NCBI RefSeq assembly: GCF_002410825.1
Contig: NZ_DHOS01000011.1
Location: 1-38,341 of the forward strand
Reading direction: 5' to 3'
DNA from: Proteiniphilum sp. UBA5384
Lineage (GTDB): Bacteria; Bacteroidota; Bacteroidia; Bacteroidales; Dysgonomonadaceae
Length of the DNA stretch: 38,341 nucleotides
The notes under the pieces are model-generated. The model had not been told where the DNA came from. It made no database searches and was given only the letters and a program-made list of their open reading frames with translations. Positions 18,357-27,542 of the stretch are shown here, piece after piece; within the stretch, counting starts at the first letter, position 1, and each line of letters opens with the position of its first letter. A program made the position numbers and the translations under genes.

Positions 18357-19343
18357 ATGAAATTACCCGACCTGCATGAGGAATTTCTAAATACTTTATC
18401 TGAGAAGTATCCCAAAAAAAGTGCTCTGACCAATATCGTCAGCGATGTTCTGCGGATTGAAAAGGAATCGGCTTACAGAAGACTGAGCGGGAAGGTGAGT
18501 TTTTCCGTCCGGGAGGTGGGTATCATTGCCAAACAACTCGGCATTTCGCTTGATGCACTTAACACTTACGGAAAGGACCAATTGTTGCTCCCCTTCAATT
18601 TGGAGAACGCGATGCAAAGCTCGATGGATGTACTGTTGCATATTATGACCGAAACCATCGTCCGCCTCGAACGAATGACTTGTGAGACGGTAGTTGCGGG
18701 AAATGTTTATAATTCGATTCCGGTAGAATTTTTCCTCTATTCACCCGAACTTTCCAAGTTCATGCTTTTCAAATGGGGTCATTATTTTGTCGGCGGAGAT
18801 GAGTTTAACGATTACAGGAGTTGGAAGATCCCCTCGGATCTCTCGTCCATCCAAAAAAGGACCAAAGACGTATACCAATTTAAGAATATTTATTACATTT
18901 GGGATGACGGCTTGATTTGGACATATCTGAATGAAGTGGCCAACCTCTATAAAATGCGCATCATCGACAAGCAGAATAAGAATGATATCAAAGAGGCTTT
19001 AAAGGATATGCTCACCAAGCTTGAACAGACATTAAGCGGTAATTATGTCAATGAATTCGGGATAGACCCCGACATCATTGATTTCTATGCCTGTTCGAGA
19101 AGTTCCGGCGTCTCATGTAATTATTACATGACCGAAAACCATGATCAGTTTTTTGCTTTTCTTCAAACGAATTTCAGCCATTGTCTGATCGACAATGATT
19201 ATGATAATTTCTGCAAAATGAAAGCCTGGGTAGACTCTTTCAAGCGTATATCCACTATGCTCTCCCGAAGCGGTAGGATGGAGCGGCGTATTTTTTTCGA
19301 TACTCAACTCAAATTAGTCGATTTGGTACTCAATAGCGATTAG
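18357..19343 (+). CDS. HTH transcriptional regulator divergent to fimbrial operon 1
   Basis: 328 aa, no signal peptide. Residues about 18-68 look like a XRE-type helix-turn-helix (SALTNIVSDVLRIEKESAYR, RRLSGKVSFSVREVG, IIAKQLGISLDAL). The remaining 250 residues are mixed helical/beta sequence without a motif I recognise; a Cys pair (ACSRSSGVSC) sits near residues 242-251. The gene faces away from fimbrial operon 1 across a 294-bp spacer with repeat sequences, so it is probably its regulator. Stop is TAG; a strong hairpin follows at 19464. The direction of regulation cannot be told. Confidence 0.7.
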   Translation: MKLPDLHEEFLNTLSEKYPKKSALTNIVSDVLRIEKESAYRRLSGKVSFSVREVGIIAKQLGISLDALNTYGKDQLLLPFNLENAMQSSMDVLLHIMTETIVRLERMTCETVVAGNVYNSIPVEFFLYSPELSKFMLFKWGHYFVGGDEFNDYRSWKIPSDLSSIQKRTKDVYQFKNIYYIWDDGLIWTYLNEVANLYKMRIIDKQNKNDIKEALKDMLTKLEQTLSGNYVNEFGIDPDIIDFYACSRSSGVSCNYYMTENHDQFFAFLQTNFSHCLIDNDYDNFCKMKAWVDSFKRISTMLSRSGRMERRIFFDTQLKLVDLVLNSD

Positions 19344-19363
19344 CGCCCGGAAGCGAATTCTTG

Positions 19364-19424
19364 TTTCATAACTCTGTTATTTAAGTGTAAAGTTATTTGT
19401 AACAGAGCTTTTGTCGTTATGAAA
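19364..19424. repeat. Nested inverted repeat downstream of the regulator
   Basis: Outer arms TTTCATAAC (19364-19372) and GTTATGAAA (19416-19424), inner arms CTCTGTTA (19372-19379) and TAACAGAG (19400-19407). The structure is a long stem with an internal bulge, just after the regulator's stop codon. It could be a weak terminator or an RNA-processing site. Confidence 0.5.
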
Positions 19425-19463
19425 AATAGAGAGCCAAGGAGAAACAAACGCCTGTATTCTATC

Positions 19464-19507
19464 AAAAAACCATCTTTTTGTCGCCGTTACAAAAAATGGT
19501 TATTTTT
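19464..19507. terminator. Intrinsic terminator downstream of the HTH regulator
   Basis: AAAAAACCAT (19464-19473) plus TTTTTGT pairs with ACAAAAA plus ATGGTT and a following T run around a CGCCGTT loop, with a single-base bulge. T-rich on the right end and A-rich on the left, so it could act on both strands. Confidence 0.6.
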
Positions 19508-19633
19508 GAAAGACGATTCTCCGAAAAACGAGCGTTCTTTGAGGTGATTATCTTCATTCGGGCTGTTGTCGCTACCGTATTCGGATATTCAAGTCGGGTA
19601 GTACATTAGTAGCAAATCTTCTACTTAACTACT

Positions 19634-19669
19634 CTATATTCTTCCACTTTGCCTGTCGGAAGAATATAG
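19634..19669. repeat. 12-bp perfect inverted repeat
   Basis: CTATATTCTTCC (19634-19645) and its exact complement (19658-19669) around a 12-nt loop, about 107 bp before the small antitoxin-like gene. No T tract follows, so an operator or RNA structure is more likely than a terminator. The rest of 19508-19775 shows nothing else that I can name. Confidence 0.5.
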
Positions 19670-19775
19670 CGAAATAATGCCGGACATTCCTAACCATCAA
19701 ACACTTATTTTATTCGTTCTTATTTTGCCGCTGTTTACGAGAATCTCATTTTTTTGTGAAAATAACACTTGCGAT

Positions 19776-19985
19776 ATGGCTATAATTATTAGAGAAGAGA
19801 ATGGGACACAGGCAAAACAACTACTTGAACATATTAAGACATTGCCATTTGCCACGGTGATTGAGGAAAAGGGGAAAAGTTTCCTGGAAGCCTCAGAAAA
19901 GTATAATGCCGTGAGTGTGGACGAGTTTTTTGACGAGTTAGATAACAGCATAAGAAAGCGTTATGCGGGAAGTACGGATATCTGA
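19776..19985 (+). CDS. Small antitoxin-like protein
   Basis: 69 aa from the ATG at 19776 (MAIIIREENGTQAKQLLEHI). The frame is open upstream to 19677, but those codons give a hydrophobic, poorly supported extension and the ATG at 19776 starts the compact charged protein. Features: TLPFATVIEEKGKSFLEA near the middle and an acidic C-terminal helix (VDEFFDELDNSIRKRYAG). This pattern resembles small Bacteroidetes proteins that act as antitoxins, but no toxin gene is adjacent. It converges with fimbrial operon 2. Function inferred only from shape. Confidence 0.5.
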   Translation: MAIIIREENGTQAKQLLEHIKTLPFATVIEEKGKSFLEASEKYNAVSVDEFFDELDNSIRKRYAGSTDI

Positions 19986-20105
19986 AGTTGCCTGACCCTT
20001 TTCTTTAGGCATGTAAGCTGTGGTAGAACCATATAATCCAGTATAATCAATAATATTGCGAGAACAGCCACGATCGTTTTTTCATCAGAGTATTCATAAG
20101 TCCGG

Positions 20106-20543
20106 TCAACGCTGCCCCACCTGATAGGGAAAAGGCTCTTTGAGGGGAGAAAACTCCATTCCATAGCATTCCTTTCCATCAGGCGAGAGCAGGAAACGGA
20201 AAGCAATCCCGTCCGGAGAATTCGATGTGAATGCTTTTGCGGAAAAATGGGCGTTGATTCTCTTTGCCAGTACCTCGGTCGTGTCACGTTTTTTATAACT
20301 TTGCAAATTGTCCGCCATCCAGGGTTTTGTCTCCGTCAATTCATTCAGTATCTTTATGCTGTCGGCCACCGTGATGTCCGTTATCACGTCAATTTCAAAC
20401 AGGTCTATTTTTACATTTTCCTTTTCACCGTTTTCTCCCATCAGATAATTGGCGATTGTCTTCTTATAGGTGTCAGTTGGCGTTTGGGAACAAGAAACTG
20501 AAAACAGGACAAGGCATGCTATCGGTAGAATCTTTTTTATCAT
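20106..20543 (-). CDS. Small lipoprotein of unknown function, end of fimbrial operon 2
   Basis: 145 aa, lipoprotein signal MIKKILPIACLVLFSVSC (lipobox SVSC, Cys18). The mature part is charged and has no motif I can name (IDVITDITVADSIKILNELT, then SYKKRDTTEVLAKRINAHFS). It lies 43 bp after the leucine-rich-repeat gene and may be cotranscribed. The 120 bp after its stop codon (19986-20105) hold no clear terminator. Confidence 0.7.
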   Translation of the reverse strand: MIKKILPIACLVLFSVSCSQTPTDTYKKTIANYLMGENGEKENVKIDLFEIDVITDITVADSIKILNELTETKPWMADNLQSYKKRDTTEVLAKRINAHFSAKAFTSNSPDGIAFRFLLSPDGKECYGMEFSPLKEPFPYQVGQR

Positions 20544-20586
20544 CGTAAGAATTTTGATTGGTTTAATATATCTTGTCTTTAGGTTT

Positions 20587-21405
20587 TTACGATGGATCCT
20601 CGGTCAGCCAGAGGTCGCCGTTGGGAGCACTTTTCAGTGTTGAGATAATGTTTTCGGCTTCGGTGTCGGCCAATGGGTTGCCAAAAGCCCAAAGGCGGCT
20701 TAGCAGGGGATTTTTTGAGATATCGAGTTCCGTCAGTTGGTTGTTGTACACCAACAGTCGGGTGAGTTGAGTGTTGGCGGAGATATCGAGTTCCGTCAGT
20801 TGGTTTCCGGAGCAGTTCAGGAACTTAAGGACGCTATTAGTTGCCAAGTCGAGCGTCGTGATCTGGTTGTTGAAGCACCAGAGGGACACCAATTCAGTGT
20901 TGGCATCCACACTCAACGATTGGATATTGTTGTTTGAGACGTCGAGACGTGTCAGCATTGTGTTCTGTGAAATATCCACGGCTGTCAATTGGTTCATCGG
21001 CACATTCAATGTGGTGAGATGAGGATTGCCTGACACGTCGATCGCTGTGAGTTCATTTTCCACGGCAGCCAGATAGGTGATATTGCCATATATTGCGATT
21101 TCAGATACTCCCGGGGTAACGACATATTCTTGGTAAGCGTTGAACAGCGCCACGTTTTCCGTGCCGTCTTCCGCTCGCTTCCCATCACCGTCGAGGTCAA
21201 TCCACACGCCAAAGCGTGCCAATGCCGGGGCATCCACCGACAGGCTGATAACACCGTCGGTACGACCGCTTGTGAGGGTGACCACACTTTCGCTTCCCTT
21301 TCCAAGGTCTCCCGCCTTAAAGCCGGTATCGGGCAAGTCTTGCTGACAGCTTACTATCACCGTAGAGAGAAGCGTTATCAATAAATATACATGTCTATTT
21401 TTCAT
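20587..21405 (-). CDS. Leucine-rich-repeat surface lipoprotein
   Basis: 272 aa, lipobox VSC (Cys20). Residues about 45-95 contain an Asp-rich segment (VWIDLDGDGKRAEDGTENVA) resembling the calcium-type loop of GEVED modules. From about 105 on there are some seven repeats of about 21 residues with the pattern L-x-x-L-D-(I/V)-S-x-N-x-x-L-T, e.g. NQLTAVDISQNTMLTRLDVS and NQLTELDISANTQLTRL. This is a protein-binding surface of the type seen in bacterial adhesins. It follows the lectin protein gene in fimbrial operon 2 (68 bp spacer with ATTACCAATTT direct repeats), so it may be a surface partner or accessory adhesin. Confidence 0.82.
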   Translation of the reverse strand: MKNRHVYLLITLLSTVIVSCQQDLPDTGFKAGDLGKGSESVVTLTSGRTDGVISLSVDAPALARFGVWIDLDGDGKRAEDGTENVALFNAYQEYVVTPGVSEIAIYGNITYLAAVENELTAIDVSGNPHLTTLNVPMNQLTAVDISQNTMLTRLDVSNNNIQSLSVDANTELVSLWCFNNQITTLDLATNSVLKFLNCSGNQLTELDISANTQLTRLLVYNNQLTELDISKNPLLSRLWAFGNPLADTEAENIISTLKSAPNGDLWLTEDPS

Positions 21406-21473
21406 CTATTTATGAATTACCAATTTCTGATTACTAATTACCAATTTTACTCACTTACTAACCACCTTTCCAC

Positions 21474-24400
21474 TTACTTCACCACTATTTTCCTCACGTC
21501 GTTGATTACGGCGTTTTCAAGGAGTATCACATAAGTACCGGCAGAGATATTCTCCATTTCCTGTTCGCTGTTGGCTGCTACTTCCAATCTCTGCAGTATT
21601 TGTCCTGCGGTGTTGGAGATGAGCACTGTACAGTTGCGGTTGCTATTGTTTGATATGGTGATGTGCCCGTCGGATGTGGCGTTTACCTCTATCTTTGCCG
21701 CTTCATCATCCATCGGAATACCTCCCGAGGCGGAAAGGCTGAAGCGTGTGCCGGAGTCGCCTTTCTTCGCCGAGAAGCTGTAGGAACTGCCATTCGTGAC
21801 CCGTGTCTGAGTACCGGTGGCAAGGTCGTTCAGATAAATCTCTTCGGTTGCCCAATGGTCAGACAGGGCGAACTCAATGGTGTATTTCCCGTCTGTGTAG
21901 GCTGTGAAGCCGAGTGATAGGTTGTCCAGTCCCGGTACGGTGGCCACTTGGAAGTGATCCTTTTCGGTGTCATCCATCACGTAGAGTTGCGTGATACTGC
22001 TTTCTTTCATCTTGCGTCCGTCCCATCCATTATCGAAACCATAGGTGGTCCCTTTCTTGGCGAAAATCCACACCCGGTCGGCAGATTGTTCGCCGATCAC
22101 ATCCATCACTAGTGACGGAAGTTGTTGTTCTGTGGTTTCAGTCCCCACCTGTGCGGAGCGGGTAGCGACCTGCTGTCCATTTGGGTTTGTCACCGTTTGG
22201 TTTTTTACTAATGTGGAATAGTTGAGGGTGAGTGTGGCATTCTCACGGACCTGCACCATAAAGGCATGGGTGGAGGGTATCATTGTTGGTAGCATTTCTG
22301 CTCCGGCAACATTGATGGGAACAGATATGTAGCTTCCCGAAGCCACTCCCTCCGTTACGGCGCCATTGAGTTTGCGCCATTGGTCACGTGTGCCGGTATT
22401 GAACAGGTAGACCGTCTTGTCGACATTTCCCGAAAACTGCAATGCGGCTTGATTGATGGGAATGGCTGCGGTGAACGAGTTGCCCACCAAGTTCATTCCG
22501 GCGTAGTTCACCGTGCCCGTGTAAGATAGCGGAACGTCATGCTTGATATTGAATACGTTGAGTGTCCCTTTGAACGTGTGGATAGCGTTGTCGGTGGTAG
22601 GTATGGTATTATCCTTGCGGGTTATTTCATATCCTTCGAATGCTTTCAGGGGTACTTCGGCCCCGATCCACTTGTTCCCATTGGCTGGTTCAGTCCACTT
22701 GTTCACGGTATGGTTGCCGGTGAACGGAGGTGTAATGGTGGATGTTTGCACCGGAATACCGAAGTATTGCCAACTGTTGCGGTAGAAACCGCAATCTTCA
22801 CACTCATAAGCCCCGTTATAGAACTCCACGGTAGCCTGCACATCTTGGTTATTGCCCGGATCAGTAAAAATCAGTGTGCCGTTTGTCTTCGCGTTTTCCG
22901 GGTCGGCTTTCACTATAATGGTTCCGGTAGAGGGATTCCCATCTTTTACAGCACCATTGATTGTGAGTGCATTATTTGTTGTAACCCACAAATCCATATT
23001 GGAATCATTAATAAGATCACCAATAATGCGATCGGTATCCAGATGCAAATCTTTATCGGCTTCGCCCTGTCCGTTTCCGTAACCATCCGGGTTATTATTT
23101 GTATCCGTGGCAAATTCAATATCATCTCCGGGACTAGGGACAAAATTTGCTGTCCAATTCTCAGATTTAGCCCAATCGTTATCCGTTGTGCCATACCAAT
23201 AGTTGTACCATTTCAAGATGGCGGAAGCCTCATTGTTCTCCGGATTTGTATCGTTGATGTAGTTAACCCTTGCCGTATTTGTCCATTTATTCAATTGGGT
23301 AGTCGGTGTGTTTGCTGTTACCTTGATAATGATGGGTGAATAGGCAAGTAATCCATTCAAGGCATCGCTGCGGGTAAAAGTATAAGTACTTCCGTTGACG
23401 GAAGCCGTCCATCCATTGGCTACAAGGCTGCCTCCGGATTTTCCGGTATAGTCGGTTACCGTCAACCCTGCCGGAATAACATCAGTTACGGTAACGATTT
23501 CGCCATTAGTTTTATTATTGCTACTGTTATTGGTTACGATGATCGTAAATGTATTCCCGTCCGATTTGGCGGCACCGTGGTTATCGGCTACTTTCTCTAT
23601 TTTCAAGTCCAGTGCCGGGTTATACACCGTAGTGCTCACCTCGGAGTGGTTGTTCGTTATGTCATCATTCAAATCCGGAATATCGGGAGGGGTTATATCC
23701 ACCGTGTTAATGATTCTTCCACCATCGGGGATTCCGTTGAGCGTTCCTTTTATGATGAAGGAGGCGGAACTGGAGGGAGCCAAGGTCATGGTCGCTTCTA
23801 AATTGTTCGATGTCCACGTACGGGGTATGCCGCTTTCAAAACCAACAGCCGTGTTGTCCATATTTCCCTTGTTATTGAATGTGACGGTGGAAATGCTGAA
23901 TTTACCACCATGCGCAATGTCATTGCCGTTGCTGTCCTTTATCACATCGTTCAATATCAGGTCAGGCAAGGTGGAGGTGGAGTTATTGATTACATTTACC
24001 GTGTAGGTTAATTCTCCGTTCTGGGGCACGTTTACCTTATCAACTTCTTTTTGTACAAGCACATCTCCGGGAGTGGTGATCAAAACATTGCGGATTTCGT
24101 GATAATTTACAAATCCTCCGGTAGAAGCGGAAAAGCCTAATTTCAGATTTTCGGGAGGCACATCCTCGGTAAGATAATCCATGAGTTGAGTAAACGCTCC
24201 ATTGGGTGTAGTTGTCCATTGTACTCTTAGCCGGTATTGGCCGTCTTCCGGTTCTATGTAAATTCGTACCCTTCTATAAAATTGGTTATCAGTTGGGCGG
24301 CTCTGGATTGTGTTGTCATAAGCTATATTACCTCCGAAATCATTACTTTTTACACTTTTCAAAAGTCTATATGGATTTTTAGTTGTAATCGTAGGTTTTT

Positions 24401-24950
24401 CCGGACCTCTCATAGTTACGGTATTTGTAGTTCTTGCATCTGTTGTTCCGTCTTTTCCTTCCTGATTGGTTCCAAAATTACCCCATTCGTCAAATCCCAC
24501 GCCCAAATAAGCGCCGGCAAGTCCGGGAACTCCACCATTATTTGTGCTTGGAGCATACCCCAACGATCCTCCAAAAGCTCCGATTCTGAATTCAGGTGTA
24601 TCCGCGTCAAAAAGAAAAATACAGATACCATCCGCCGAGCTACTATGGCTGCGCCATGTCTTATACTCAAACTCCACATATATTCCGAATGTACTTGGGA
24701 AAGAGTTGTCGATATAAGCATATCCACGCTGGTTTCCGGCGTCTTTGGTTAAACGCAGCCAACCATCATTCACCGGATCATCTTTTCCCGAAGTGAGATA
24801 AGCTTCCGGATTTCCTCCCATAATAATATTACTTCCTACGTTATTTCCTTTGAAGTTTTCGGTGATGGTGAACTGGGCATTCCCTTGCGTTGCAAAGAAA
24901 AAAAGTCCCATTATTACCATTAAGAATACACGAGTATGAAATTTATTCAT
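21474..24950 (-). CDS. Secreted L-type lectin/DUF11 protein with T9SS C-terminal tail
   Basis: 1158 aa from the ATG at 24950, chosen because it begins with a complete signal peptide (MNKFHTRVFLMVIMGLFFFA, ending GNAQ at 26); an upstream ATG would add 18 polar residues. Residues about 30-300 match the bacterial L-type (legume-like) lectin fold: a SSADGICIFLFDADTP segment, then GVPGLAGAYLGVGFDEWGNF with the Asp-x-x-x-Asn metal-site pattern. Two DUF11 beta domains follow (ELTYTVNVINNSTSTLPDLI near 315; NTFTIIVTNNSSNNKTNGEI near 470). A long region with a CEDCGFYRNSWQYFGIPV segment comes next. The end (ISNTAGQILQRLEVAAN to ENAVINDVRKIVVK) is a type A T9SS sorting tail, so it should be exported by T9SS and surface-attached. 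It lies within a type V pilus operon, where a carbohydrate-binding function would fit adhesion. Confidence 0.85.
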   Translation of the reverse strand: MNKFHTRVFLMVIMGLFFFATQGNAQFTITENFKGNNVGSNIIMGGNPEAYLTSGKDDPVNDGWLRLTKDAGNQRGYAYIDNSFPSTFGIYVEFEYKTWRSHSSSADGICIFLFDADTPEFRIGAFGGSLGYAPSTNNGGVPGLAGAYLGVGFDEWGNFGTNQEGKDGTTDARTTNTVTMRGPEKPTITTKNPYRLLKSVKSNDFGGNIAYDNTIQSRPTDNQFYRRVRIYIEPEDGQYRLRVQWTTTPNGAFTQLMDYLTEDVPPENLKLGFSASTGGFVNYHEIRNVLITTPGDVLVQKEVDKVNVPQNGELTYTVNVINNSTSTLPDLILNDVIKDSNGNDIAHGGKFSISTVTFNNKGNMDNTAVGFESGIPRTWTSNNLEATMTLAPSSSASFIIKGTLNGIPDGGRIINTVDITPPDIPDLNDDITNNHSEVSTTVYNPALDLKIEKVADNHGAAKSDGNTFTIIVTNNSSNNKTNGEIVTVTDVIPAGLTVTDYTGKSGGSLVANGWTASVNGSTYTFTRSDALNGLLAYSPIIIKVTANTPTTQLNKWTNTARVNYINDTNPENNEASAILKWYNYWYGTTDNDWAKSENWTANFVPSPGDDIEFATDTNNNPDGYGNGQGEADKDLHLDTDRIIGDLINDSNMDLWVTTNNALTINGAVKDGNPSTGTIIVKADPENAKTNGTLIFTDPGNNQDVQATVEFYNGAYECEDCGFYRNSWQYFGIPVQTSTITPPFTGNHTVNKWTEPANGNKWIGAEVPLKAFEGYEITRKDNTIPTTDNAIHTFKGTLNVFNIKHDVPLSYTGTVNYAGMNLVGNSFTAAIPINQAALQFSGNVDKTVYLFNTGTRDQWRKLNGAVTEGVASGSYISVPINVAGAEMLPTMIPSTHAFMVQVRENATLTLNYSTLVKNQTVTNPNGQQVATRSAQVGTETTEQQLPSLVMDVIGEQSADRVWIFAKKGTTYGFDNGWDGRKMKESSITQLYVMDDTEKDHFQVATVPGLDNLSLGFTAYTDGKYTIEFALSDHWATEEIYLNDLATGTQTRVTNGSSYSFSAKKGDSGTRFSLSASGGIPMDDEAAKIEVNATSDGHITISNNSNRNCTVLISNTAGQILQRLEVAANSEQEMENISAGTYVILLENAVINDVRKIVVK

Positions 24951-25027
24951 CGTTGTTGTATATTTTCCTGTTTTTTTATTAAGATTTGACATCGGGTGTA
25001 TCACCAGTTTAAGTTTGAATATTACCT

Positions 25028-26086
25028 CTAAATCTCCACATCATACACATACCAGTGGTTGCGTTTCAATTGCGGGAGATATATTCCGGTAAGGTCGGGG
25101 CCGAATTCCGGCGGAGGCACCGCACCATTGTAAGGTATCCATAACCCGATAAAAGAGCGGGGATCGGGGAATGCCCTTTCATTCAGATAAGTGGTCAGCG
25201 TCATGTGTATCACTTCACCATCCCCGTTTGTTGTATAAGATGTTATTCCGTTGACATCAGCAGTCCATTGTTTCCAAAGGCGGCTGTCAACCTCTTTGAG
25301 TATGATTGGATCAAGCACCTCGTGAGCCAGATTATTGGTCGTTTTGTTGTTGAGACTCAATAGATGGGTTTCCTTTTCAAAATTCAAAAAAGCGTAATGG
25401 TACTGGTGCTTGGGAACCAGTTCATTGGGAACGCCCTCTTGAATGACGGGTTTACTTTGATGTTCCTTCTTAAGTTTGATGTTCAATTCCAGCTTGGCGA
25501 GAACACGGGTCAGATGGACAGGCTCGTCAGTGTCGCCACCCAGTACACGGTTCGTGATAAAATTATGTTCTTTGTCCCCCGACATCAATATCGGTGTGGC
25601 AAGGGTGGTAGACCAGGGGGTATCGGTTGAACGGGACACTCCTTTTAAATCGTCGATAGTTGATGGACTCAATACCGAACCATAGTTGGCCACAATGTAG
25701 ACGCGCCGTTTACCGGCTTCGGCCTGCGTAAGGTTGAGTTTTATGTTGCCTTTCCTGTCAGCGGTACTATGTGTCCATGTCCCGGAGGTTGTTGTAGAGG
25801 TGTCGAAATAATAGGATTTTGGATTTTGGCCGTTCGTGTCAAACAAGAACAGGTTCAAATCTGTGATTATGTTCTCTTTTTCGGATCCCACCGCTTCGCT
25901 CGCACGGGTCTGTGAGGTAGACACACTCTTCGTGGAGGTGACCACTTTTGTATAGTTATCCATACTGAACACTATTTCCACCTGTTGACCGGCCGGTTGC
26001 GGTATCTCCTGCCCGCTGTTGCATGCGGCAAAGAGCAGGCTCAATGACAAGGCGGCGGATATATATGCTGTTTTTTTCATCTTCAC
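25028..26086 (-). CDS. Fimbrillin-family lipoprotein, minor subunit (operon 2)
   Basis: 352 aa, lipobox FAAC (Cys22). Begins with a fimbrillin-type first strand (QQVEIVFSMDNYTKVVTSTK), an SQTRASEAV segment in which the Arg may be the maturation site, then NIITDLNLFLFDTNGQNPKS, RRVYIVANYGSVLSP and VHLTRVLAKLELNIKLKKEH, all hallmarks of FimA/Mfa-type subunits. It ends shortly after RNHWYVYDVEI with no C-terminal donor strand segment, as expected for a tip or adaptor subunit rather than shaft. It is separated by 6 bp from the previous gene and by 77 bp from the lectin gene. Confidence 0.8.
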   Translation of the reverse strand: MKMKKTAYISAALSLSLLFAACNSGQEIPQPAGQQVEIVFSMDNYTKVVTSTKSVSTSQTRASEAVGSEKENIITDLNLFLFDTNGQNPKSYYFDTSTTTSGTWTHSTADRKGNIKLNLTQAEAGKRRVYIVANYGSVLSPSTIDDLKGVSRSTDTPWSTTLATPILMSGDKEHNFITNRVLGGDTDEPVHLTRVLAKLELNIKLKKEHQSKPVIQEGVPNELVPKHQYHYAFLNFEKETHLLSLNNKTTNNLAHEVLDPIILKEVDSRLWKQWTADVNGITSYTTNGDGEVIHMTLTTYLNERAFPDPRSFIGLWIPYNGAVPPPEFGPDLTGIYLPQLKRNHWYVYDVEI

Positions 26087-26092
26087 AGGTTC

Positions 26093-27469
26093 TTATTTGC
26101 TAAAAGTGTGTACCGGATGAGTGTCGCCCTCTTCCTGATTATAATAGACTTCCAGATATGCGCCGGATTGAGGCATCCCGGTCAAATCAAGTTCAGGAGA
26201 TGACGCCCCGGGGGTGTCATCCTCAAAAGTATAGGTATCTGCCCCATTGATCTTCGTGCCATTCTTTCCTACTAACCTCACTTTGTGAGGAGCACACGCA
26301 TCTACCGTGTTGGTTATTTTTGCTGTCCCGGTCTCCTCATCCACCTCCACGTAATAGCCATAGCCCATATAGAGTTTTTTTGTGACCTGGTTCCACGGGT
26401 TTACCTCGTAGTTGATTTCGATATTTTCCAGATTAGTCACCGTATAATAGTAATGGTGGTTGCGGTAAATATTATAGTCGGGTTGCGTGGTTGCATTGCC
26501 GGTGGCAAATTTCATATAGTTGCCATCGGGTATATCCAATTGATTATTGGTGATGATCGGAATATTGAAGAGTGTGCCATCGACGGTCTCGATGACAAAA
26601 TAGTTCACCGGCTGGTGTCCGGTCGCGCTCCATACGGGGTTATCCATCAGTGCTTCGGGCATATAATATACAAAAGTATTACCCATAGGCTTGAGTGGAT
26701 TACCTTTTGAATTTGGGGGAGAGACCGTATAATAGACTACAGGCGTATAAGACAGTGCTTCCGGTGCCATCAGGCTGAACTGCCGGAACGCGTTCTTGTA
26801 ATAGACATTCGCAATCTTGTCGATATTTTCTTCAAAATCGACCTCCAGCTTGGCTACCACACGGATCAGCCTTACCACATCCTCGACAGGTTGCCCCGCT
26901 ACAGGTACCGGCAAGAAAGGTTTGGGTTGCATGGCAGTTCCGCCCCGTGTCACCTCCTGGTTGGTATACACCCGTGACATGGGGAAGCCTTCCGTGTCGG
27001 TCGCACCCACATAGAGAGCGGTATCCAAGTCACGATTGAAAGTCCCCTCTGTAAAGGTTTTCAGATAGGTATCCATCTTGTTTTTGGTATCCATATCTTT
27101 TAAATCTGCCATGGGCATATTCGCCACAAAATAGAAATCGCGTTGCCCGGGTGTCAGTTCCACAGTGAAAGTATAGTTGGTCCTCTCTTTGGCTATGCCT
27201 TCTCCAAAAAACTGGCCTACTTTTTCCCCGGAGCCGGCATCAAAGACGAGCAAGGCAAGGTCGTGGACACGGTCTTCGAAATTCGCATACTCGTTGATCG
27301 TCCTTAGTCCGCCTGTGCGCGCGGCCTGTATGCTCACCGAGAGGTAGACCTTTGCTGCTTCACCTGTTGGCTCTTCACCCGGCTGGTCATGAATAAATGA
27401 TTCGCAGGCGGTAAACGGCAGTATGACAGCCAGAAGCAGGATAATACTATATATTGATCTATTACTCAT
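26093..27469 (-). CDS. Fimbrillin-family lipoprotein (operon 2)
   Basis: 458 aa with lipobox FTAC (Cys22). The core matches the FimA/Mfa family: KVYLSVSIQAARTGGLRTIN, VHDLALLVFDAGSGEKVGQF, RDFYFVANMPMADLKD and DVVRLIRVVAKLEVDFEENI, then YRNHHYYYTVTNLENIEINY. A second beta domain of about 95 residues follows the usual end (INYEVNPWNQVTKKLYMGYG), so it has an additional C-terminal module. It follows the anchor gene by 73 bp and is likely a minor or adaptor subunit. The Arg residues in TGGLRTINEY are candidate protease sites. Confidence 0.8.
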   Translation of the reverse strand: MSNRSIYSIILLLAVILPFTACESFIHDQPGEEPTGEAAKVYLSVSIQAARTGGLRTINEYANFEDRVHDLALLVFDAGSGEKVGQFFGEGIAKERTNYTFTVELTPGQRDFYFVANMPMADLKDMDTKNKMDTYLKTFTEGTFNRDLDTALYVGATDTEGFPMSRVYTNQEVTRGGTAMQPKPFLPVPVAGQPVEDVVRLIRVVAKLEVDFEENIDKIANVYYKNAFRQFSLMAPEALSYTPVVYYTVSPPNSKGNPLKPMGNTFVYYMPEALMDNPVWSATGHQPVNYFVIETVDGTLFNIPIITNNQLDIPDGNYMKFATGNATTQPDYNIYRNHHYYYTVTNLENIEINYEVNPWNQVTKKLYMGYGYYVEVDEETGTAKITNTVDACAPHKVRLVGKNGTKINGADTYTFEDDTPGASSPELDLTGMPQSGAYLEVYYNQEEGDTHPVHTFSK

Positions 27470-27542
27470 ATTCTATTTTTTTTCGTCGTTTACAGTTTCC
27501 AATCCATTCTCTCCCGGGAGGGAATCCGGAAAAACCTCCAAA

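Noticed and set aside
19961..20287. Minus-strand ORF with a hydrophobic segment
   Set aside because: Most of it is the shadow of the small lipoprotein gene in another frame; the remaining 40 hydrophobic codons have no start or ribosome site.
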